Shown one piece after another: positions 20,102-23,671 of a stretch of DNA of 23,671 bases; position 1 is the stretch's first letter; the number at the start of each line of letters is the position of its first letter. The stretch lies in the IMG/VR virus record IMGVR_UViG_3300032242_001526, positions 1 to 23,671 of that record; one strand, 5' to 3'. The position numbers and the translations under genes were made by a program. The notes beneath the pieces are model-generated. The model made no database searches. It was not told the DNA's origin and worked only from the letters and a program-made list of their open reading frames with translations. The stretch is from a virus.

Positions 20102-20281
20102 TTAGCCCCCTTGAGTGGAGTCTTTAATTTCTGTCTGACTAATAATATCATCAAACGCTTCATCTTCATTTTGTTGATCCTCAATTATTCTTGGATCAGG
20201 CTTACGAAAGATTCTATCGTAGTTGTTTGCGTATTCGTCTTGACTGACACTATATGGTCTTGGACTAGAACCTTTACTCAC
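20102..20281 (-). CDS. small acidic phage protein, 59 aa, GTG start
   Basis: Found by translation of the gap. Reads (M)SKGSSPRPYSVSQDEYANN, then YDRIFRKPDPRI and an acidic tail ending DSTQGG. The start SKGSSPRPYSVSQDEYANN matches a small conserved protein of T4-like aquatic phages as I recall. The GTG start overlaps the TGA stop of the upstream gene (GTGA), the coupling used throughout. Function unknown. Confidence 0.75.
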   Translation of the reverse strand: MSKGSSPRPYSVSQDEYANNYDRIFRKPDPRIIEDQQNEDEAFDDIISQTEIKDSTQGG

Positions 20282-20445
20282 TTCTTATCCCCTCTGCCTC
20301 CGGGTGTTCGTAGTCCTTCTTGTGCAACTTTAGCATAACTACGAATAAATGCTCCACGCTTATGTGGGTCAAGAATGGTAGCTGCCGAAATCTTTACTAG
20401 CTTACCGACTTTAACGGCTTTTGGATCATAACCTCTACATGTCAT
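20278..20445 (-). CDS. small basic phage protein, 55 aa
   Basis: Reads MTCRGYDPKAVKVGKLVKIS then AATILDPHKRGAFIRSYAKVAQEG and a Gly/Lys tail. The MTCRGYDPKAVK start and the KRGAFIRS motif are conserved in small proteins of T4-like phages as I recall, role unknown. The longer frame to 20523 is rejected since it crosses tRNA-Pro; AAGGAAG lies before the ATG at 20443-20445. It is coupled to the 20102-20281 gene. Confidence 0.72.
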   Translation of the reverse strand: MTCRGYDPKAVKVGKLVKISAATILDPHKRGAFIRSYAKVAQEGLRTPGGRGDKK

Positions 20446-20468
20446 ACTATCTTCCTTTGTTAAAAACT

Positions 20469-20545
20469 TGGTCGGAGTAGTAGGATTCGAACCTACGACC
20501 CCCTGCTCCCAAAGCAGGTGCACTACCAGGCTGTGCTACACTCCG
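20469..20545 (-). tRNA. tRNA-Pro(UGG)
   Basis: Acceptor CGGAGTG/TACTCCG, anticodon loop TTTGGGA, T-arm GTAGG-TTCGAAT-CCTAC, discriminator A, encoded CCA. Confidence 0.94.
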
Positions 20546-20548
20546 ATA

Positions 20549-20824
20549 TTAATCTATTCTTTCAATTCCTAATTTATACCATTGACTCAGTGAATTAGAA
20601 TCAGTCAAATCCTCTTTAATCCATTCTATAAATACATCATGGTTCTTGCAATATAATCCATAGTATGGAACATATCCAAAAGAATAACGACCTCTTCTTT
20701 GTCCTCTTTTCAATCCTATATCATTACAATTAATATGTTTGGGGTGCCTGCACATTGTGTTATAGAATGATTGCTCAACATCATTCAGTTTGTCTATCTC
20801 TTTGCGTAAACGCCACGTTTCCAT
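20549..20824 (-). CDS. small Cys/His-containing phage protein, 91 aa
   Basis: Soluble basic protein with MCRHPKHINCND (24-35) and YGLYCKNHDVFIEW (about 55-68): two Cys/His pairs that could make one zinc site. No family recognised. CGGAG lies eight bases before the ATG, between tRNA-Met and tRNA-Pro, so it is expressed from the tRNA transcript. Confidence 0.6.
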   Translation of the reverse strand: METWRLRKEIDKLNDVEQSFYNTMCRHPKHINCNDIGLKRGQRRGRYSFGYVPYYGLYCKNHDVFIEWIKEDLTDSNSLSQWYKLGIERID

Positions 20825-20842
20825 ATTAAACTCCGATTAAAC

Positions 20843-20917
20843 TGGATGCGGGTGACAGATTCGAACTGCCGATGCTCCTGGCTTATGAGACCGAAGTGGT
20901 GACCAACCCTACCCGCG
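20843..20917 (-). tRNA. tRNA-Met(CAU), initiator-like, aberrant
   Basis: Acceptor CGCGGGT/ACCCGCA has the unpaired C1-A72 characteristic of initiator tRNA. The anticodon loop is CTCATAA and CCA is encoded. The D-arm is about three bases short, the anticodon stem has a C-A mismatch or bulge, the variable loop is long and the discriminator is T. Confidence 0.7.
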
Positions 20918-20923
20918 TAATAT

Positions 20924-20997
20924 TGGTGGAGGATAACAGAATCGAACTGTTGCGAAAACCTTGCAAAGGTCCCAGGCTACCATTACATCAATCCCCC
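20924..20997 (-). tRNA. tRNA-Ala(UGC)
   Basis: Acceptor GGGGGAT/ATCCTCC with the G3-U70 wobble that identifies alanine, anticodon loop TTTGCAA, discriminator A, encoded CCA. The D-stem is weak. Confidence 0.82.
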
Positions 20998-21070
20998 ATA
21001 TAGAAACACACTTGATATAGTAGCAATGCTATCACGGATGAACCCGAGTTTAGTCAAATATGTTTTTATA

Positions 21071-21147
21071 TGGTGCCCAGGGCGAGACTCGAACTCGCAA
21101 AATTCGGCTTCTAAGACCGACACGTATACCAATTCCATCACCTGGGC
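21071..21147 (-). tRNA. tRNA-Leu(UAG), short variable loop
   Basis: Acceptor GCCCAGG/CCTGGGC, Leu-like D-arm TGATGGAATTGGTATACG, anticodon loop CTTAGAA, T-arm GCGAG-TTCGAGT-CTCGC, discriminator A, encoded CCA. The variable loop is only ATTTT, unlike normal class II leucine tRNAs. Confidence 0.85.
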
Positions 21148-21236
21148 GTTATAATATAACACACTACGAATCTCTTTCTAAGTTATGTGCCTAGCGAGTA
21201 TTCCAATTGTGTTCGTGTAATGTGTTATATTATAAC
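21148..21236. repeat. 16-bp inverted repeat around promoter P8
   Basis: GTTATAATATAACACA (21148-21163) and its exact reverse complement (21221-21236), with partly complementary flanks. One arm is the -10 region of P8, the other abuts the 5' end of tRNA-Leu(UAG). Confidence 0.9.
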
Positions 21237-21257
21237 AGATAATTATTTATCTGTCAA
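21229..21257 (-). promoter_or_regulatory. sigma70-type promoter P8
   Basis: Minus strand -35 TTGACA (21252-21257), 17-bp spacer, -10 TATAAT (21229-21234). It drives the tRNA-Leu(UAG) to tRNA-Ser(UGA) cluster. Confidence 0.82.
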
Positions 21258-21276
21258 ACTGTTTTGGGTAACTGTT

Positions 21277-21351
21277 TGGTGCTGATGGCGAGATTTGAAC
21301 TCACGACCTCTATCTTACCAAGATAGTACACTACCACTGTGTTACATCAGC
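21277..21351 (-). tRNA. tRNA-Thr(GGU)
   Basis: Acceptor GCTGATG/CATCAGC, anticodon loop TTGGTAA, T-arm GTGAG-TTCAAAT-CTCGC, discriminator A, encoded CCA. Confidence 0.93.
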
Positions 21352-21355
21352 AATT

Positions 21356-21429
21356 TGGAGCGGGGTAAGAGAATCGAACTCTCAGCATTAGCTTGGAAGG
21401 CTAAGGTATTACCACTATACGAACCCCGC
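21356..21429 (-). tRNA. tRNA-Gly(UCC)
   Basis: Acceptor GCGGGGT/ACCCCGC, anticodon loop CTTCCAA, discriminator T, encoded CCA. Its 5' end lies seven bases from a minus-strand CATAAATA box, so the primary transcript may have almost no 5' leader. Confidence 0.93.
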
Positions 21430-21444
21430 ATAAATATATTTATG
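21429..21444. promoter_or_regulatory. palindromic bidirectional late box
   Basis: CATAAATATATTTATG is a perfect 16-bp palindrome giving CATAAATA on both strands. To the right it stands five bases before the ATG of the 21442 gene, which is the palindrome's last codon; to the left it stands just before tRNA-Gly(UCC). Confidence 0.6.
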
Positions 21445-21969
21445 TTACACTATTTTTCTGTAAACTTAAATCTAAACCCTCTTCGTGAGGGCATAGACAT
21501 AAATTCATATGGAAATAACCGCCGCACTAATATTCCATTAAACGATATAAATGATGAATTAGTATCGTTCATACAAAAACTAAATTTAAAAATTGTAACA
21601 GCAGAAATATTCTACACAATACCATTTTCTACTACTGTAATACACGTAGATCGTTATGGCGGTGATTATACTAAACTGAATTACATATACGGTGGCAAAA
21701 ATAGTCTTATGAATTGGTATAAACAAAAACCAAACGTAGTAAAAGAAATTAATAAAAGCAAAGATTATATTGCATTTGTACCGGATGAAGTTGAGTTAAT
21801 TGACAAACAGTCATTACCATTCTCTAGCATCCTACAAGCCGGTGTACCTCACAATATAAATAATTTTAGTGAAAAGAGATATTGTCTTAGTTTAGTCATA
21901 AGTCGTATGGATAATTCTAGATTAACCATGAATGAATCTATTGAAATATTCCAACCATATCACATATAA
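21442..21969 (+). CDS. 2OG-Fe(II) oxygenase-like protein
   Basis: 175 residues. TTVIHVDRYGGDYTKLNYIYG (64-84) supplies H68 and D70, QAGVPHNINN (132-141) supplies H137, and SEKRYCLSLVI supplies R146, the complete iron and 2-oxoglutarate set in order. Short compared with classical dioxygenases, but the spacing is right. It shares only the fold with the two other oxygenases in this window. The ATG at 21442 follows the palindromic late box after five bases with no ribosome site; the frame back to 21295 runs through two tRNAs and is rejected. Substrate unknown. Confidence 0.7.
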   Translation: MLHYFSVNLNLNPLREGIDINSYGNNRRTNIPLNDINDELVSFIQKLNLKIVTAEIFYTIPFSTTVIHVDRYGGDYTKLNYIYGGKNSLMNWYKQKPNVVKEINKSKDYIAFVPDEVELIDKQSLPFSSILQAGVPHNINNFSEKRYCLSLVISRMDNSRLTMNESIEIFQPYHI

Positions 21970-21973
21970 ATTT

Positions 21974-22138
21974 ATGTATACCTATGATGCATTCACTAAG
22001 ACAGGTATACAAATCCATTTGTCAATGAGTACCGACAACACATGTTACATTTATGTCAATGATATTTATAACAATACATTGACCATGAAATTCTTTACTG
22101 ACATGGAGTCAGCAATAGAGTTTATTCACTCCTTTTAA
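21974..22138 (+). CDS. small phage protein, 54 aa
   Basis: Starts MYTYDAFTKTGIQIHLSMST and ends FFTDMESAIEFIHSF, a beta-rich domain with a helical end, much like the 4457-4675 protein (FNTKEEAEMFINRH) in its last helix. The start lies four bases past the stop of the oxygenase-like gene. TATAAATT overlaps the gap, but coupling to the upstream gene is more likely. Function unknown. Confidence 0.55.
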   Translation: MYTYDAFTKTGIQIHLSMSTDNTCYIYVNDIYNNTLTMKFFTDMESAIEFIHSF

Positions 22139-22140
22139 AT

Positions 22141-22218
22141 TGGAGCAACGGGTCAGATTTGAACTGACGGTTTTACGGATTTGCAATCCGTTGCATTGGG
22201 CCGCTCTGCCACCGTTGC
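22141..22218 (-). tRNA. tRNA-Cys(GCA)
   Basis: Acceptor GCAACGG/CCGTTGC, anticodon loop TTGCAAA on an ACGGA/TCCGT stem, T-arm GTCAG-TTCAAAT-CTGAC, discriminator T, encoded CCA. Divergent from the gene at 22232. Confidence 0.93.
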
Positions 22219-22219
22219 A

Positions 22220-22227
22220 TATAAATA
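22220..22227 (+). promoter_or_regulatory. late-type box TATAAATA
   Basis: Plus-strand exact T4-late-like box, four bases (CAGT) before the ATG at 22232. Confidence 0.62.
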
Positions 22228-22231
22228 CAGT

Positions 22232-22417
22232 ATGAATATCAAAGACTGTACCGATGCTGTTGAAAAAATATTGCGTCAACATGCACGTAACTACAAAGAT
22301 AGCCACGAACAAATGTTATATGAACGTGGATATCTTACTGGTCTTATCGCAAGACTAATGCTCACAGACCCTATACTACGTAGGGATCTTGAAGAATTAA
22401 TCAAGAATAAGAAGTGA
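22232..22417 (+). CDS. small helical phage protein, 61 aa
   Basis: Starts MNIKDCTDAVEKILRQHARN and continues YERGYLTGLIARLMLTDPILRRDLEELIKNKK. The YERGYLTGLIARLMLTDP motif is conserved in a small family of T4-like phages as I recall; role unknown. TATAAATA ends four bases before the ATG and there is no ribosome site, so the mRNA is probably leaderless. The upstream in-frame ATG at 22181 lies within tRNA-Cys and is rejected. Its stop is one base from tRNA-Ser(GCU) on the other strand. Confidence 0.68.
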   Translation: MNIKDCTDAVEKILRQHARNYKDSHEQMLYERGYLTGLIARLMLTDPILRRDLEELIKNKK

Positions 22418-22418
22418 T

Positions 22419-22510
22419 TGGTGGAGACGGTGAGATTCGAACTCACGGAGCCACTTGCGTGACTCGACAGGTTAGCAACCTGCTGCCTTCGGCCACTCGG
22501 CCACGTCTCC
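22419..22510 (-). tRNA. tRNA-Ser(GCU)
   Basis: Acceptor GGAGACG/CGTCTCC, anticodon loop TTGCTAA on GCAGG/CCTGT, long variable arm, T-arm GTGAG-TTCGAAT-CTCAC, discriminator A, encoded CCA. Its first 39 bases are also the 3' end of the 22472-22915 reading frame. Confidence 0.93.
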
Positions 22511-22915
22511 AAACTCGTCAAACAACTTTACCCTAGTCTTACCGTTGCTAGTGTTAAAAGTTGCTTTTCCTGGCCTCAGTCTGAAACTAAAACCATTTAA
22601 TTCAGAATTTATTTCACTCTTATGGACATAAACTACTTTGTCTACTTCAGGACAATACACTGCCCATCCGTCAATAACAGATAAGTCCATCGGAACCTTC
22701 TTGCTATTGACTACTGAATGAAATCCTACGTCAATTTTATCTCTGACTGTAGTTCTATATTTAATTTGAAGTTTTAATAACTGCGAATCTTTATTCATTA
22801 CAATCAAGTCTACTTTGCTATAATCATGGATAGGTGTAAAACACTCGTATCCTTTTTTAGTCAAATCTCTGATTACCTCAATGAGACCTACAGCACCTTT
22901 TTCATTTACATTCAT
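22472..22915 (-). CDS. PD-(D/E)XK endonuclease, intron-endonuclease type
   Basis: 147 residues. GAVGLIEVIRDLTKKGYECF (7-26) supplies the first glutamate helix, VDLIV (35-39) the catalytic Asp36 and LKLQIKYRT (47-55) the Q-x-K pair (Q50, K52). DGWAVYCPEVDKVVYV is the conserved strand after the core. This is the pattern of the group I intron-associated PD-(D/E)XK family that includes I-Ssp6803I. The last 13 codons and the TAA stop lie inside tRNA-Ser(GCU), so the C-terminus DVAEWPKAAGC is tRNA sequence. GGAG precedes the ATG and CATAAATA is further upstream. It is probably a free-standing homing endonuclease linked to the tRNA array; target unknown. Confidence 0.75.
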   Translation of the reverse strand: MNVNEKGAVGLIEVIRDLTKKGYECFTPIHDYSKVDLIVMNKDSQLLKLQIKYRTTVRDKIDVGFHSVVNSKKVPMDLSVIDGWAVYCPEVDKVVYVHKSEINSELNGFSFRLRPGKATFNTSNGKTRVKLFDEFGDVAEWPKAAGC

Positions 22916-22933
22916 ATTATTCTCCTATGAATG

Positions 22934-22941
22934 TATTTATG
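22934..22941 (-). promoter_or_regulatory. late-type box CATAAATA
   Basis: Minus-strand box 18 bases before the ATG of the endonuclease, with GGAG in the leader. Confidence 0.55.
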
Positions 22942-22974
22942 CTACAGTTGCATAAACTGCTGCTTATTAATACT

Positions 22975-23051
22975 TGGTGCCTCCACCTGGACTCGAACCA
23001 GGAACCAACGGATTATGAGTCCGCTGCGCTAACCAATTGCGCTATAGAGGC
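22975..23051 (-). tRNA. tRNA with CAU anticodon (elongator Met or Ile2)
   Basis: Acceptor GCCTCTA/TGGAGGC, anticodon loop CTCATAA on GCGGA/TCCGT, T-arm CCTGG-TTCGAGT-CCAGG, discriminator A, encoded CCA. The body resembles Ile2 (lysidine-modified CAU) at least as much as elongator Met, and the sequence alone does not decide. Confidence 0.88.
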
Positions 23052-23057
23052 TTTGTT

Positions 23058-23141
23058 TGGTGCGGGTGACTGGACTCGAACCAGCACGCCTTTCGGCGGG
23101 AGATTTTAAGTCTCCTGTGTATACCATTTCACCACACCCGC
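23058..23141 (-). tRNA. tRNA-Leu(UAA)
   Basis: Acceptor GCGGGTG/CACCCGC, Leu-like D-arm TGGTGAAATGGTATACAC, anticodon loop CTTAAAA, a normal long variable arm (CGCCGAAAGGCGT), encoded ACCA. Confidence 0.94.
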
Positions 23142-23159
23142 ATTTTATTGTATAACACT

Positions 23160-23188
23160 ATTATATATCACAATGTGTTTGTTGTCAA
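23160..23188 (-). promoter_or_regulatory. sigma70-type promoter P9
   Basis: Minus strand -35 TTGACA (23183-23188), 17-bp spacer, -10 TATAAT (23160-23165). It starts transcription about 12 bases before tRNA-Leu(UAA). Confidence 0.82.
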
Positions 23189-23303
23189 TGAATTTGTAAG
23201 TAGTATCACCATCGTTATTGACACCATTCACCCATTTATATAAAGCCGGCTGGGACTCGGTACGTTACTTGGGATACTAGTCCAGTATAGCCTCCAATTG
23301 GCC

Positions 23304-23380
23304 TGCGCACAGTGGGAATCGAACCCATTAACCTTCTACTATATCAGTCCTTCGAAGAAACCTTTATAGCGTGACATTCT
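23304..23380 (-). pseudogene. degenerate tRNA-like element (Arg UCG-like)
   Basis: On the minus strand there is a good T-arm ATGGG-TTCGATT-CCCAC (23312-23328) and an anticodon-like arm GGTTT-CTTCGAA-GGACT (23346-23362) reading UCG, but no 5' strand that pairs with the acceptor TGTGCGC, no clear D-arm and no CCA after the discriminator. A remnant or unusual tRNA; the 23189-23303 spacer next to it shows only an ATACT/AGTAT hairpin. Confidence 0.5.
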
Positions 23381-23401
23381 CTTGCTAACACTTACAAAAC
23401 T

Positions 23402-23480
23402 TGGCGCACCGCACGGGATTCGAACCCGTGATCTCCGCCGTGACAGGGCGGCGCCTTAGGCCAGACTGAGCTAGCGGTGC
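23402..23480 (-). tRNA. tRNA-Asp(GUC)
   Basis: Acceptor GCACCGC/GCGGTGC, anticodon loop CTGTCAC on CCGCC/GGCGG, T-arm CACGG-TTCGAAT-CCCGT, discriminator G, encoded CCA. Confidence 0.94.
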
Positions 23481-23492
23481 ATGAATTTGCGA

Positions 23493-23546
23493 TAGTTTCT
23501 ATACGTACCCATTGAAACTAACAAACATTGAGTGTATTGCTACACT
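23493..23546 (-). other. two hairpins in the tRNA spacer
   Basis: AGTGTA-GCAA-TACACT (minus strand, 23531-23546; GNRA-type loop) and TAGTTTC/GAAACTA (23493-23520) fill the gap between tRNA-Tyr and tRNA-Asp. Possible processing signals; nothing else is seen here. Confidence 0.5.
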
Positions 23547-23554
23547 GTTCGGCT

Positions 23555-23641
23555 TGGTGGAGACGACTGGAGTCGAACCAGTAGTGCCTTTCGGGCGGCG
23601 GATTTACAGTCCACTGGGGTTACCAATTTTCCTACATCTCC
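23555..23641 (-). tRNA. tRNA-Tyr(GUA)
   Basis: Acceptor GGAGATG/CGTCTCC with one wobble, anticodon loop CTGTAAA, long variable arm (CGCCCGAAAGGCACT), T-arm ACTGG-TTCGACT-CCAGT, encoded ACCA. Confidence 0.93.
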
Positions 23642-23647
23642 AAATTG

Positions 23648-23671
23648 TGGTACTCGGTAGGGGAATCGAAC
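23648..23671 (-). tRNA. partial tRNA (3' end only)
   Basis: T-loop GTTCGATT, half T-stem CCCCT, acceptor 3' strand ACCGAGT, discriminator A and CCA; the rest, including the anticodon, lies beyond the right edge. Identity cannot be read. Confidence 0.85.

Noticed and set aside
20924-20997. tRNA-Cys (GCA) reading of the TTTGCAA loop
   Set aside because: Shifting the loop breaks the anticodon stem; UGC together with G3-U70 indicates Ala, and a proper Cys tRNA exists at 22141.
21004-21057. Possible tenth TTGACT-type promoter upstream of tRNA-Ala
   Set aside because: A -35 TTGACT is present (near 21052-21057), but the 17-bp position gives TGATAG, too far from the -10 consensus.
1-23671. CRISPR array, insertion sequence, rRNA gene or integrase
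   Set aside because: No regularly spaced repeats, transposase, integrase or full rRNA was seen; the rRNA-like words near 11200 are too short to be an rRNA gene.

Overview
The window looks like the accessory and tRNA region of a large T4-like (myovirus-type) phage, AT-rich and densely packed. The evidence is that most genes are short, minus-strand and joined by ATGA or TAATG overlaps; a long tRNA cluster encodes CCA ends; and T4-late-type ATAAATA boxes sit directly before many genes. Many proteins are of kinds I recognise from T4-like phages of aquatic bacteria (SH3-barrel protein, GIY-YIG protein, PTP-type phosphatase, sulfotransferase-like proteins, 2OG-Fe(II) oxygenases). No capsid, tail or replication gene is present. 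Two Bug/TctC-type periplasmic binding proteins, a family expanded mainly in Burkholderiales, suggest (inference only) a betaproteobacterial host.

Layout. 1-5.7 kb: minus-strand operons of small phage proteins, several membrane-bound, plus a TPR-glycosyltransferase and a GIY-YIG protein; each block starts at a strong TTGACA-17 bp-TATAAT promoter. 5.7-7.5 kb: a repeat-rich lipoprotein on the plus strand, converging on two small phage genes across a bidirectional terminator. 7.6-14.1 kb: two PP-loop ATP-pyrophosphatase-like proteins on opposite strands, two Bug-type binding proteins, two sulfotransferase/P-loop proteins and a 2OG oxygenase, in tight operons. 14.2-17.1 kb: a methyltransferase, a metallophosphoesterase, a PTP-type phosphatase and small phage genes. 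17.2-18.9 kb: a DUF2828/Ro60-like von Willebrand A protein behind a long structured leader. 18.9 kb to the end: 16 complete tRNAs, one partial tRNA and one degenerate tRNA-like element, nearly all minus-strand, interleaved with coding genes. Among these are a homologue of the RNA polymerase omega subunit, two further 2OG-oxygenase-like proteins and a PD-(D/E)XK endonuclease whose reading frame runs into a tRNA-Ser gene.

How it works together. Two promoter classes stand out: nine minus-strand sigma70-type promoters with an invariant 17-bp spacer, and about a dozen ATAAATA boxes resembling T4 late promoters. At eight genes the promoter lies only 4-7 nt before the start codon, which predicts leaderless mRNAs. 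A palindromic late box at 21429-21444 appears to fire in both directions. The phage omega subunit may tie into this transcription programme. Five genes of 28-59 codons were found by direct translation of gaps; they are supported by start/stop overlaps or Shine-Dalgarno sites.
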